This document shows positions 38,277 to 51,240 of a stretch of DNA of 64,000 bases, one piece after another. Below the pieces are notes generated by a model. The model made no database searches and had not been told where the DNA came from. It saw only the letters and a list, made by a program, of their open reading frames with translations. Position 1 is the stretch's first letter. Every line of letters starts with the position of its first letter. The stretch is from contig OX352772.1 of assembly GCA_947095535.1 (NCBI GenBank), positions 49,743,445-49,807,444 of the forward strand, read 5' to 3'. Made by a program: the position numbers and the translations under genes. Origin of the DNA: Poecilobothrus nobilitatus. Taxonomy: Eukaryota; Arthropoda; Insecta; Diptera; Dolichopodidae.

Positions 38277-40010
38277 AAACTCTATAGCGTCAATTCCTCT
38301 GCAAAATTAATTTAAGATCCACCTGCATACCTATTCCTTTAGAACCAATTGTCTTATTTCTAGTCTAGGGAGACAGAGTGTACAATTGGATCTTTTTAAA
38401 GTCAAATCCAACCACATGGTTTATGATTGTGCTGCAAATTTGCTAGAACACTTAATCTTTATATGTTTATATGTAACTACACTTTAGTATTTCATCGCGT
38501 TATATACTCTCTATAATAGCCTCACACATATTCAAAAACTTTTTAAAACAAAAAAGTTTTCTAAACAAAAAAGATTTTTAAAGAGATTTAAAAAGACATA
38601 TTTTACGATTTAAAATTCTCTTTAAATCTAAAACATAATAACTAACCCCTCTTTAATTTTTGTTCTTCTATTCTAACTAAAAGTCTTGGTCTAATCAACT
38701 TGAATTTAATCTTGTAATTTTGTTTAGATCTCTTTATTTGCTGTTTAGAGCATTGGAAACTAATTTACACACATCATATGTATATCTTTATACTCTGTAA
38801 CTAATGTAAAGGAAGAGTACAACAAATTGTCTTTCCATAATTGAATTTTTTTTTTAAATTATACAAACATTTTCGATTTCTTCCTTCTGTATAAATTATT
38901 TGTTTATTTTATTTTTTTACTTTTACTTAATTTTAGTTTTATGTAAAAAAAACTTGATAACTTGCGTAATATTTAGCGGGGAAAAAGAATTTACAATTAC
39001 AAAAAAAAAAAGAAGAAAATTCTGACTACTTTCCAACTACCAAGCAACCAACAATAAAGGAAAACTAAACTATACTTTTTTGCGGTTTCACACTCTATTC
39101 AAGAAATTTATTCGTGATACGAACCCCTTATTTTGCGTACCTTTTTAATAAGGCAATAGTGGATACAATATAAAAAACAAAAAATAAAGAAGAATAAGAA
39201 GTAAAAAAATCAAAAATTGAAAACAAATAAAAAAAAAAGTTGATTTAAAATTCATAAATAAATATTTTTTTTAATATCAAGTTTTAACCATTATGTCATT
39301 CGATACATTTTTTTACGGTGTTTCAATCACTCATAACATAAGTAAAACAGAACGTAGAAAATAATAAACAATGAGGCAACCATTTTGAATTTTCATTAAA
39401 GAATAGAAAATTAATTTAAAAATATGCTTAGCTATTAAAATACTGCTTATGAGAATAATTTTGAGTCCGTCATTTTGTTCCATATTTCATGACGTATAAA
39501 CATATAAGCATATCAAAATGGTATCTGTATATAAGCAATCTCAAATTGGTTTGATGCATCACCAAAAGTATACAAAGCAATCTCGAACTGCTTTTTGTGC
39601 ATCTTGTCTTTGATATAGGCTATAATTATTATTTTTAATATATTAGTTTTATGTTGCTGTTGTTAGACAGAGGTATTATTTTTTTAAGAATTATCTTCAA
39701 AGAACGTTAAAAAAAAATGTCCGTTAAGGCAATACCTTTAATTTTGATTTTCAAGCTGAAAGTTCAATAAAATATTCGATATTAATTACTTCTTCTTCGG
39801 TCATTAATTACTTCTAAACACTTTCTTCTACGATTCAATAAACATTTTGCAATAAAACATCCTTTAGTTTGAAGTAGCTACTACGCTCATTATTAATATT
39901 TTTTAATAAAACAAAAAGAAATGGTTATAATCTTCAATGAGGCAAATTAATTCATTTCACAAAAAATAATTATTATATGTATATGACCAGATCTTGGATG
40001 TGTCATCCAT

Positions 40011-40088
40011 CAACGGCTGGATAACATAGTGGTAAGAGTGGCGATCTTACATTTGAGGGGTCATGATTCGAGTCCTAATCAAATGAAT
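40011..40088 (+). repeat. Second tRNA-like repeat (family B), copy 3
   Basis: CAACGGCTGGATAACATAGT, GGTAAGAGTGGCGATCTTAC, ATTTGAGGGGTCATGATTCG and AGTCCTAATCAAATGAA follow the same plan (A box with TAGTGG, a TTTGA-GGG block, B box GATTCGAGTCC) but with many differences. It may belong to a related subfamily. Confidence 0.5.
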
Positions 40089-41561
40089 ATAATATTTGGA
40101 CGTCGAGTTTAAATTAACTGAAACTGTAATTAATATTATTTATATATCAGTATTAGAAAAGTAAAAACTTGAAGAAAATAAGTATCAAAGATAAATAACT
40201 AATACATAATCTCCAATTGATCTAATGCAAACAAACAAGTATCTAAATACCCAAATATCCAATCATTTTTATGGTTCCAATATTGTTCTAGGCCTATTAT
40301 AGCCTTATAGGACTGTCTCTGGTAGTATAACTGAAAGTAAATTTTTTGAGATTTAACCCAATAATAACAAGAATATATTATATATATATACGAAGATTGC
40401 CCCACTAACCGTATCTATTATTCATTATCTACTTAAACTGACCGATTTTAATTTAATTTAAAGGATATCGTATCTCATATATACAATACACGATCCCGAA
40501 CATAGTTCTGAACATTCATAAGTTCTTTTACTTACATTTTTTCTAAAATAAAATTGTCTTTACTATTAAAAGATTAAAGAAAGGTAAAATTTTGCTTTGT
40601 AATATCTAAGCATTCTAATAATAAGCATAGGTATTAAGTAAATCCATATCATTACTATGTGGTTGACTAATTCAATGTCATTGATTATTCATTTTAGTTC
40701 ATATCAATTTTAAACTTTGAAAAAAAAAACTGGAAAATCCCACATCTTTGTAGCAAACACATATAATATAGAATAATTAAAATTAAGATTTGACATTGAA
40801 TCAATATGTCACAAATTTTTAAAATAATTACGAATCGATTTGATAATTCCAATGATAAAAAAAATTAATGATTTGATTACTAATATTGGGGAATCACTTA
40901 TAAAAGATAAGCTATAGTTTAAAATAATAAAGCTTAAATAACTAGTTTTTACTAGATAGATTCACATTTTAAATACTATATTAATTTAAAAAAAATGTAA
41001 TAGCTGTAGAGCTTTTATACATCTTTAAGTTGTTGACTAGTTTGTGGAAAGCTTTTTAAAACACCTTTCAGTTGGATGACAATATCGATGTCAACATTTT
41101 TATTTACTGCGATATATATGTATCTAAGAGACTTTAAACTGAATACAACACATATTCTCAAGAGAGGAAATTATAAATCTAACTTCTATCAAATATAGGA
41201 ACCTTTCGATTTGAACTGACATATGATAGCTAATTTTATTTAACAACTTTTCTTTTTCAATACTATTCTTATCTCGAAATTTTTTTTCTCCTTTCCACTT
41301 CAATGCATTATGCATATCCATAATCTACGAAGTTAATTATTGTTCATATTTGGTTAAGCTTCAGTTTTTGGAATCATTAGTTTCACTAAACTCTTGATTA
41401 CTCAGATGATAGCTATTGTACAAGACTATGAAACGCAAATATTGTTTTATTTGTACGCCATCTGTTATTCTATACAAAAACCATTTTTATTTTTATTTTA
41501 TTATATAATGTATTGCGATATGATATTATTACTATAGGATATGCATAAATACTTTTTTTTC

Positions 41562-41719
41562 CCGGCCACATAAATGTAACACTGGGAATTACACAGTCTT
41601 TTCTCTCCAGGCTTGGTGGTAAATGTCGTAAGGGGTAATTATTTTAACGACATATGTGAAATTTGAACCTGCACTCTCTCGTTGTTTACAGCGTGTTAAT
41701 CTCTTACGTACTAGGCCTT
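41562..41719 (-). repeat. tRNA-derived SINE, family A, copy 7
   Basis: Antisense copy: CCGGCCACATAAATGTAACA, GGGAATTACACAGTCTTTTC, CAGGCTTGGTGGTAAATGTC, GTAAGGGGTAATTATTT, GAAATTTGAACCTGCAC (B-box complement, mutated), GTTTACAGCGTG and CTTACGTACTAGGCCT. It has lost the TATAAAATACGC block. It is followed within about 70 bp by an antisense copy of the second tRNA-like repeat. Confidence 0.8.
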
Positions 41720-41787
41720 CTATATTTTCAATTATATACTAATTATATTTTTTAAGAAAATCTATAAAGTTTTTTATTTAATCTATG

Positions 41788-41870
41788 TGACCAAGCTGGG
41801 GTTTGAGGCCGATATCTTTCATATAAAAGATCCGTGTCTTAATCACTACACTATTGCCTAAATAATGGAT
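41788..41870 (-). repeat. Second tRNA-like repeat (family B), copy 4
   Basis: Plus-strand sequence TGTGACCAAGCTGGGGTTTG, AGGCCGATATCTTTCATATA, AAAGATCCGTGTCTTAATCA and CTACACTATTGCCTAAATAA is the antisense of the family: a B-box relative, the CTTTCATA-type anticodon-region block and a degraded A box. It lies just after SINE-A copy 7, in the same orientation. Confidence 0.55.
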
Positions 41871-43715
41871 CTTATCCAAATTAAAAAATGAAAATAGATC
41901 GATTGCTGTTAATATAACTACTGACATATCAACTTTTCTTAAAGCTATTTGAGGTCCATTCTGTACACTATAATTTCCGATGGTATATTATAACTTTTTA
42001 GATTGTCTTTTGTAAAAGAACTAGTAAAGACTCATGTCATTAAAAAGGAAGAACAAAAACTTGAATCATCAAACGAAAACAATGTTGTTAACACGTGCAG
42101 CATGATATTGCACGATAAATTTTTAATGATTCGTTTAATTGACTCTTTTTAGGTTGCCAGTAAGAAATGATTATATGTATATATATACACACTTAATAAA
42201 ATATTACTGATTATATATGTACAATAAAATATCCAATAAAACTTTAATTATTTGTTAAACTTCTCTTCCCTAAACATAAAATGCAGGACAATAACATAAA
42301 AACACTTGTTTAAGTCAATTAACTTTTTGATTAAAATTAATTTTTACTTTATACTAACTCCTATATAATTAGCGTGAAGTGATTAACTCAAAATGCAATA
42401 ATAAAAGTAAAATAGAAAAGTAAAAAAAAAAAAAAAAAAATAACATGAGAACAGTAGAGCACAATATACATCTGTAATTCTGTGTATACTCGTAGTTTGA
42501 AAAAAACAAAAAGAATAAAAAATAATAATTTACCGCATTGAATTTTATAACCGTCTCTTTCTTTTCCTTTTTTTTGCTCTTTTTTTTTTTTTGAACAAAA
42601 ATTAATGCAATTAAGGACTTTAATGGGTTATTACTATTTTTAGTTACATAATTTTTTGCCATGTCCAAAAGTAACTTTATAATTAATTGTTATTAAAAAG
42701 ATTGACAAGAATAAATTATAAAGCTGTTAAAAAAAAAGAGTAATTAATCTATATTTAAAAGTAATTTGATAATTATTGCTATAATAAAGTAATAACAAAT
42801 TTTTTATATAAAAATTTCCAAAAAAAAAAATTTTAAATCTCAATCAGTTGTAAGCTTTACACTAGATTCCTTTTAATATATCTTTTAGTAATCTTTGCTT
42901 TTTCTCTGTTCCTTTTGATCAACTGTAAATACCTATAATTTTAATAAAAAAAAGTATTCAGCCCCAACGAAATTAAAATAATTTCCAGATCTCTCCTTAT
43001 ATGCCCAAGATATTATTTTATATAGATATTGTTGTGTTTTTCTTGATTCATTGCCAATTGCATTAAGTTTCCTATAATTGATAAAGTCATGCAAACATCG
43101 GTCCTTTGATGAAATTTGCTTTTTCTTTTCAATATCTCCTTTTTCTTCAATTTCAAAATCAAATGGAAAAATGATTATCTAATATTAAGTTCTAAACTAT
43201 AACTGGTGACTCATTCACGCGTCAGGTATATCTGATGGAGATTTAGTTCTGGTTTCAATTAGATTTTTAATTTAATTTTAATAATTTTATTCATATCATT
43301 CATATTATTTTATAACACTGGTCATTACATCATTAATTTTATCTTATTTATTTTATCATTGTTAACTTAATCTCCTTTCAAACTGGTTTTTAGAATGTCG
43401 TCAAAATATTTAAATTAATTTATGCTAAAATGTTACCACTAGAATTAATTCATTTAATCAAAAAAATAAAAACAAAACAATTAAGCGATATAATAGAGTT
43501 TTTTTCTATTAAGTAGGCGCTGGCAATAATATAATATTATTAGATTTTTAATATCTACTATAACTGATGCTCAATTCTTGACCAACAAGTATTAAAGGAA
43601 GAACACAAATTATTTTAACTGTTTCACAGAAGCTAAAAACTATTACTTTCAATTCTATGGTTTAAGTTTTAAATCTTACTTAATATATTAAATAAATTTA
43701 GAAATGCAACGTAAA

Positions 43716-44341
43716 CACGACTGTGTCAACTTTAAGATACCAGCATGAATATACGTTATGCTGTATTTGAATCATCTTTTACAAAATTACAGATATCTGA
43801 CTTAATTAAGCATCGATATATATTTATGTAAATTGTACAGTTATATGAGAGTTACTCAAACCCGTTGTTCTTAATCAACCAAATTTCAGAGTAGTTATTG
43901 CAAGAAAAGTAAACTTTAAATGTCTAAAGCTTAATTTTCTTTCAAAATACGACAGCTACCTAAACTTTTTTTTTTACTATCTAAACTATCTAAACAAAAT
44001 TTTACAGAAGTTACTGGAGTAAGCCTTAGATACCTAACTTCATCAGACACTGAGTTATTTTTATATGAAAAATGTAGTTATATGGCAGCTACTCAAAGCC
44101 GCCCTTTTGAACTTACTCAATTTCTATAGTGAAACTAACAATTTTACAAAGGTGAAATGGTATAAATTGCAGAATCCTGGCTGCAGTATTTTTTTAGTTA
44201 TCGTGCGGACGAATGAGTCGACGAACGTACAAGGCTTAATAAATTCGGAATTCGATTCGGAGCAAGAATATATACTTTGCCATATCTATTTAGTCTTGTT
44301 TAAGGGGTCATAAACTTAATAGAAAATAAATATTATACCCT
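43716..44341 (+). mobile_element. ACGG-rich dispersed element, diverged copy
   Basis: Starts near TGTGTCAACTTTAAGATACC and ends TCATAAACTTAATAGAAAA, AATATTATACCC. Inside are two versions of ATATGGCAGCTACTCAAAGC, GAGTTATTTTTATATGAAA, and AGTTATCGTGCGGACGAATG followed by AATTCGATTCGGAGCAAG. All align with the reverse complement of the copy at 3983-4903. The ACGG run has decayed to one unit, so this is an older copy. Confidence 0.7.
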
Positions 44342-45732
44342 AAAAACTACTTTCGTACTGTATAAGACCTACTTTGATTTTTGAATCAACACAGCCCAAG
44401 ACAAAATTAAACAAAATTGTGAGACAAGACAACCAAAATTGTGAGACAAATTAAAACCAAGTTTATAATCAAAACAGATTTAACATTATAAATTAAATAA
44501 AAATTTTGTTATACCACTATATAAATAACTTTGAACTTATACACAACCTACAATAAATAATGAAGACCGGTTAAAAAAAAAATCATAATAAATCCAATCA
44601 AAAATCTGAGCTGTAGCGGTTTTTTTGTTTTTAAGTTTCTCTTTAATAAATATTTCAAAATAAATAAACATATTATGTTTTCAATCAAAAACTTAATTAT
44701 GACTCATATCTCTTCACTTTAATACAATACGACTCTTTTACCAGTGGCGCTTTATTTGTATATTTTTTATTTGATGTTTCTTCTCTTGTATATTTTCAAC
44801 TATATAAAAAATCAATGATGATGACACTGCTGCTTCATACCTGTTGAATCTTCTCTTGGTTTTTTTTTTTTTGTGCAAATGTGTCACTTACTCAAAGTTA
44901 AATTTAATGCTATTTTTAGAAAAGCGTGAGCTTAAAACCGGAAATACTTTTAAATTTGACATCGTGCTTAAGAAAATAGTTAAATAGACTTTGTTATATT
45001 ATTAATTTTGAAACTTAATCAGATCACGTATATAAATATTCGCACATAAAAAAAATATCTTTTAAATTAAGTTAAAGGTTATGAATATTAAAATTGAATT
45101 TACTTCTTTGGTGGTCATCATAGTAATTTTAACTTTAAGTCAATTCGATTCAGTGGATTAAATTTAGTTTTTTGTTAGAAAATACAAATGGTTTTGTAAG
45201 AATTTTTTTATTTTATTAAAGTACTTTTGTTTTGAAAATATTTGTACATATAGGTAAATTGAGAAAAGAGTTATTTCGCAGAAATGTCAGACAAAATGAA
45301 ATATTACATTGGTCTAATAAGACTAAGACCGGACGATAAGAAGAAATAAATATGTACAATAAATTTTTACAAATACAATAATTAAAAATCAAGACAACAT
45401 GTAAAATCAAGTATTCTAAAGCCGCCTTATTTCCAAAATTTCAAATAAAATCATATCAAGTTAAGAAAAATGTTTAATATAAATCTTCTTCTTCTTCTAA
45501 TGCTTATCCACCTGCTGGATGTCAAAAAAGTACATATGGACTCACACCCCAAATGCTTCTAATTAGTTTATAATGGATACTTTAAAATATCTAGAATTCT
45601 ACATAGACCATTTAATAGAACTAACAAGTTGAAAAATTTAAGGAATTGGAAACTTAACTTAATATATACATTATCAATTGAATTTTAAAATTTGATTTCT
45701 GAGATGTTAAAACGGGTTTATTATCACAAGCC

Positions 45733-46092
45733 TGCATTTCATTTTAAATGATTGTATTTCATTTGTCTGTATTTTCATTTGGCTGTGTTTCATATTATAC
45801 AAAAATATATTACATAAATATTCTGAAAAAGGCGTATAACTTTAATTTTCAATTCACTAAAGTGCCTCCTAATTCAGATTCTCACATATTATATGGAATA
45901 TTATATGGAAATTATGGAAAAAGTGTATATAACCCTGCTTTTGAATCCAACTCTAAATTGTTATATATTCAGTCAAATAAAATCCAGTCAACTGAGATAT
46001 ACAGGCAAGTGAAAATTCAGGGAAATGAAATACAGGCAAATTGCAAGAAATGCATATAAATGATACCACGGTCAAATGAAATAAAGGCATAT
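45733..46092. mobile_element. Second fold-back element with 15-bp unit arrays
   Basis: The left arm repeats TGTATTTCATTTG(T/G)C at 45753, 45768 and 45784, with a diverged copy at 45733. The right arm has the complement, CAAATGAAATACAGG-type units at about 15-16-bp spacing from 45971 to 46090 (GTCAAATAAAATCCA, GTCAACTGAGATATACAGGC, GAAATGAAATACAGGC and others). The arms face each other around about 165 bp of unique sequence. A 103-codon open frame crosses the element, but since the unit length is a multiple of three this is expected and not taken as a gene. Confidence 0.75.
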
Positions 46093-47253
46093 GACATGCT
46101 CCCGTTAAAAAGCAGTTCCCACAAAATGTATACTTAGCATACGCCTCTATATATGTAATTCAAAATCTACTGTACTTATACATCGTCAAATTTGACTGTT
46201 AGTGTTTGATGTGAAAAGAAACTCTTAAAATACATAATATGTTTTTGATCAATATGCATTACTTTACGTATTTTACGTTAATTAATTTATCGTATTCTAC
46301 TCGATCAAATGCTTTTTCGGAATTGATGAAGCCAGAAAAGTGACTTAAACATATGCTTAAGATTTAAAAACTAAAAATCTCAAGCACTTTTTCCAGCTAT
46401 CAAAGTTTCAAATGTCTAACTACTTAAAATTTTAAATTATTCATCTATCATATGAATAAAAGGGTTCGAAAAAATTTTTATAACGTAACTTATACCCAAT
46501 ATTATTTGACGTTTTCAGATTATAAAAATTTTTAATGGAAGTTGGTTCATAATCATTTAATTATTGTGCTTCTTCCGATTTTAAAGAGTTCTAGTCCCTT
46601 ATCGAATGCAACAATTCAAAAACTGTTTAACAAAATTACATTTTTAATAATAATTTTTTAATTGGATTATTTTTAAAATGTTAAAGCTCCATACCAAACA
46701 CTTTAATTGATTGTTGAAGGGCGGCGGATAGAAATAGTGAAATTATAATTTTTTAATAATTTCCGGCAATTATTTTTAAAACTCCTAACGATAAGGCACA
46801 TTGTATCTGTGTGTCTGAAAAGCCATTAGGAAAATATTCTTTTAATTAGTTTTTTGTTTAATGAATTATTAATAATTTTAATTGTAAATTTAATTTTAAT
46901 ATTAATTTTAACAATTATATTGAGTTAAATTATAGATTTATTGAAATAGTCTGCAACAAATATAAAAATCTCCGCACAAATATGAAATAATTTCCCACAG
47001 ATACTTAAAATGAAACAAATGTGGATCTTTTCCGTCCTTACAGAATACACTTTTATTGAAGTTTATAGGAAAAAAATTGTGAAAAATCAAAAGACATTTT
47101 CTTCAATTTAAAAGAAACCCTTTATAATTAGAAGATGCTAAGAAATTCGGCTAGCTAAAACAAGTTGTTCGGCAGCATTCATTTTATAAAGATTTGTAAG
47201 AGGAGAAGTTTTGTAAACGGAAGGACGATGTATATGTATATATGTATAGATGG

Positions 47254-47320
47254 TGCAAACAGGAGGTTAATGTCCTTAAAAAGAAAAGAATTGAATTCAT
47301 AAGCTTGAAATAAAAAAAAA
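47254..47320 (+). repeat. Dispersed 70-bp sequence, copy 1
   Basis: GCAAACAGGAGGTTAATGTC, CTTAAAAAGAAAAGAATTGA, ATTCATAAGCTTGAAAT and an A run. Almost the same sequence is at 49469-49539, in the same orientation and 2.2 kb away, also ending in an A run. A common retroposon 3' end would explain this; its body is not recognised. Confidence 0.7.
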
Positions 47321-47749
47321 CTAATAATCAAATTTTTCAAAAATTTCTTGCAAAATATTGTATTTCTTATCATTAAAAAATAATTTATCAAGGTATTATG
47401 GAAATTAAAATAAAAACATTAAATGCATTTTCTACATTAAGTAAAGCCACCATTAACTGATGTCACATCAACTGTGTTTTTTTACGGTTTTAAGGGCTAA
47501 TTCAGAGTTTTAGCGTACAATTAAATATAAATATACTAAACAACTATATTAGGTATATATTTTATGAATATAAACAACTAAACATTATTAAGTTTCTGCT
47601 AGTTATTTTTCTTTTCATATAGTAAAACATTAAACGGGGCCTTGAATGGTATCTTAAACCGGGCGGAAAAACACAGCTATTTCGATCAATTAATGTAAAA
47701 TAAATTTTTTGTTTTTAAAAATACCAACAAAGCAATGTAAATCACAATC

Positions 47750-47832
47750 CAGCCAATGGTGTAGTGAATAAGATACGGCCATTCATTTGAAAGACCGCAG
47801 GTTTAGTCCTCGTCTGGATCATATAGATTAAT
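47750..47832 (+). repeat. Second tRNA-like repeat (family B), copy 5
   Basis: CCAGCCAATGGTGTAGTGAA, TAAGATACGGCCATTCATTT, GAAAGACCGCAGGTTTAGTC and CTCGTCTGGATCATATAG: A box CAATGGTGTAGTG, TTTGAAAGACC block and B-box relative GGTTTAGTCC. The body is followed by a TAATAA-rich tail and then, about 70 bp on, a copy of the ACGG-rich dispersed element. Confidence 0.6.
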
Positions 47833-47900
47833 AAAAAAATAATACAGATTTTTCTTATAATATATAATAAATAATAAATATATAGTATAATTAAATAAAA

Positions 47901-48612
47901 AACGAGGAAGAGTGCAGTAGAGTAGACTATGTCAACTCTGGGATATCCTTATGAACGTAATATATCCTGTTTCTATATAACTTGATCATCTACGACGTTA
48001 AAACTACCGAGATATATTTATATAAATTGTGGAGTTGTATGGCAACTACCCAAATCTATTATACCAGCACAACCAAATTTTACAGAAGTTGTAGACTTCA
48101 AATCTTGATCTTCATTTGTAAGATTGCAGACTCCTAGCTTCATTAAGTTCCAAGAGGTGCAAGAAGTCTGAATCGGCTGCTCTAGACCAACCAAAGTTTA
48201 CAAAAGTTTTTGGCATATAACTCGACACCTCTACACAAAATTTCAGGTACCTAACTTTAATAGACACTGAGTTATTTTCATTTAAAAAGAGAAGTTGTAT
48301 GGCAGCTATCCGAATCTGTCGCACCAGCACAACCCAATTTTACAGATGTTGCTGACCTACAACTCAAAACGATTTTGCAAAATTTCATAAATCTAGCTTC
48401 AATGGATACTGAGTTATTTTTGTATAAAGAAAGAAGTTGTATGGCAGCTACTCAAACCCGGCAGTCGAAAAAGCTGAATTTAAATAGCAAAACTAACAAT
48501 TTTGCAAAAGTGACGTAAACAAATTTCAGCTTCCTAGCTCCTTTATTTTTCGAGTTATCGTGCGGACGGCCGGACGGTCGTACGTGCATGGCTCAGAATT
48601 CGATTCCTCAAT
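47901..48612 (+). mobile_element. ACGG-rich dispersed element, well-preserved copy
   Basis: Starts AACGAGGAAGAGTGCAGTAG, GTCAACTCTGGGATATCC and ATGAACGTAATATATCCTGT, the exact complement of the right end of the copy at 3983-4903, and runs through three interior units marked by TTGTATGGCAGCTATCCGAA and ACTGAGTTATTTTCATTT. It ends after GAGTTATCGTGCGGACGGCC, GGACGG and GCTCAGAATTCGATTC, and lacks the last roughly 90 bp, including the TACCC end. The two copies lie in opposite orientations 43 kb apart. Confidence 0.8.
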
Positions 48613-49468
48613 TCTCAAGAATGCATATATTTTATTCATATATACATAAAAACAATCACTTATATAAATTTAAAAATTGTTTTTATTCATATATACACAA
48701 TAAAAACAATTTTTAAAAAAACACAAAAGACCGACAAAAATACAAACAATATATAAATTCAAATCAACACGAAACTCTTTTAAATTATTTAAATAATGTA
48801 CTAAAGAAATAATTTTCATGATTTGAAAAATTATACATATATTAAATTTAACGCAATTCCGTTAATAAGTTTTTCTCATCCTCATATATAAAATAATATA
48901 TTTATTCTATAGAATAAATCTATAATAATCAATAAATAATTTTAATATCATATAATCATCATCATTACTTCCTAATGTCATTTCTATTAGACGGACATGA
49001 TGTAAATGATGTAAATACAAATACATATATAAATATATTTAGGTACATGTAAATATGATTTATAATTTTGTTATAACGTCATAATTATATACCTTACATA
49101 TTACTACCATATTATATGTGCGGTAGTTTTGAATATTCAGGGTCATGACATCATCAACCATGACCAATGCCAACCATAATTTTGGTTTGGTTTGTTTATA
49201 ATTTTATTTCATTTGATTTTTCATCAGATTTTGTTAATTTATCAAAACAGGAAGATTCAATTTAGTATTTACTATACATAATATGTGTAGATACATTTAT
49301 TTTTTAACAGGAATTCATATGTATATATATAGTTACATAGATCCCATAATTTACGGTTAATCGTGAGAAAATTAGAAATACTAATTGAAAAACTAAATTG
49401 TATTGAAAAATTTTTTATTTTTATTTAAAGGAAGAAGTTATTTAAATTACATAATATATGTATATGTT

Positions 49469-49539
49469 GCAAACAGGAGGTTAATGTCCTTAAAAAGAAA
49501 ATAATTGAATTTATATAAGCTTGAAATAAAAAAAAAAAA
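49469..49539 (+). repeat. Dispersed 70-bp sequence, copy 2
   Basis: GCAAACAGGAGGTTAATGTC, CTTAAAAAGAAAATAATTGA, ATTTATATAAGCTTGAAAT and an A run: differs from the copy at 47254 by one substitution and a few bases near TATAAGC. Flanks differ beyond ATGTATA-type sequence on the left. Confidence 0.7.
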
Positions 49540-49839
49540 TACGTTTAAAATTTAAATTTTTAAAATAAAATTAAACCATACATAAATTTATTAAAATAAA
49601 TGTATCAAAATTGAATTGAATATTAACTAAAAATTTTTGTTATAAATTATTATGAATAAAATAGAAAGTAAAATTAGAATAAGTACTAAGTTAATAAAGA
49701 AGTTTAACAAGGCAGAATATAAACCAACGGTTTTTAAAAGCGAACATTTCCAAAAGATAATACAAACTGTTTAGAATTGTGACTTGCAGAAAAATTTTAA
49801 AATTTCATGTAATAAGAAAAAATGTGAAAATAGGGTTTT

Positions 49840-50335
49840 TTTGCAATTTTAAGTGGCTTTGAGTTCGGTACCCTATCTATATAACTAAAAAAAACCGTTA
49901 GCACGCTTAAAAATATATTATTGAAGCTTTAATTTTTATGTCTTGCCGAAGAAAAATTTGTACAAGTGTCTAAGTTACAGCTTTTTAAAAAAAAAAACAA
50001 ATTTTCAATTTTAAAGCTCTAATAGCTCTTAAACAGGGGGTGTTACAAAAGAAAATTTTCTGAGGTAACTTATACTAATTCTAAAAGTTTTTTTTTATCT
50101 CAAAATTTCAGATTCCTATCTTAAAGCGTACCGGAAAAATCATGCAAAATTTGGTTTTAAGATAACGGTAAATTTAAATATTAAATTTAAAAAAAATGCC
50201 TGTCAAATTGCATTTTCAGATTGAAAAAATGTTAAGTAGAACATGAGATACGCATTTAAAAACGAACGGACGGACAGAGTAAAACTAATAGGCACATTTT
50301 TTCAAAATTTTTTTGGAAATGTGCTAATAAAAGGA
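49840..50335 (+). mobile_element. ACGG-rich dispersed element, partial copy related to the 1.45-kb form
   Basis: Shares with 20860-21620 the order CTTAAACAGGGGGTGTTACA, AAATTTTCTGAGGTAACTT, ATCTCAAAATTTCAGATTCC and TATCTTAAAGCGTACC, and ends with AACGAACGGACGGACAGAGT. The outer ends were not recognised. It shows that the longer form of the element occurs at least twice here. Confidence 0.55.
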
Positions 50336-51139
50336 AAACAATTTCTAGCACAAAAATTCTATTTTCTAGAGGACAATCTATTTTTTTGTTTTTGATTCAA
50401 CATATTCTGCCATGTTATTAGAACTCATTCAAATACCAAAAGTCAATCAATAAACTAAGTTCCAAATCTATTGTCAATAAATTGATAATAAATTTGATTT
50501 AGTTATTTTACTCGGAAACTATTCTGACATTGTTGAAATACTATTAGTGTTCCAGCTGGATATAAGTACTATAAACCTACCTAAACTAAACATTGTGATA
50601 CAAAAAAGATTTGGTTCGTTTATAAGTTATTATAAATAGATTTATTTAAACATTATATTAATTTTATATTACTTTCACGAAAACCTATCTATATGATTAC
50701 GTCGCTTCATACATACCCCCATATGAATAATTTTAAATTTACTAAGCCATATTTCCATAACATGCATCCTTCCAGCATCCTTATTCTCAAAACCAAACTG
50801 TACATTTGTATTAAAATATGATTTTGGTTTAATTAAAGACCAGCTTAACTTAAGAAGAACTTCGTTCAGTTTTTCTTAACTTACAATGTTTTCCATCGAC
50901 TCTCGTTAAAAAAAAAAATTTATTTATTTATTTATATTAATATAATTACATAGTGCAATACGTATTATTAAAACATCGGCTAGTGGATGTTATTGTTTAT
51001 TTACATTATTACATCAATTAATAAAATTTGCTACCTATGCAGAATTTCAATTTGCACCCCCTCGGTTAAGGTTAATAAACCACCTGCTTAAACACTCGCT
51101 AGCTAGTTTTTCAGAAAACAAATTCATTGACGTTAAGCT

Positions 51140-51240
51140 AAATTAGAAGAAGAGATTCCAGGATATATACTCAAAAACTGCGGCACTTTACTCAGAACGT
51201 GCATCTAGGAGCATATTGTTATGCCAAAGATAAACTGTCA
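51140..51240 (+). pseudogene. Second copy of the cysteine-rich retrotransposon tail
   Basis: The plus strand reads EEEIPGYILKNCGTLLRTCI, a stop, and EHIV. It matches EEGESVGHILKNCGAS of the remnant at 5075-5262 closely enough (EE..., G(H/Y)ILKNCG) to be the same family. The His is replaced by Tyr and the CxxC part is not readable, so it is more decayed. The surrounding 51040-51330 is richer in G and C than its neighbourhood and may belong to the same insertion. Confidence 0.5.

Noticed and set aside
45748..46059. 103-codon open reading frame
   Set aside because: It spans the fold-back element; repeats of 15 bp keep any frame open, composition is that of the repeat, and no domain is recognisable.
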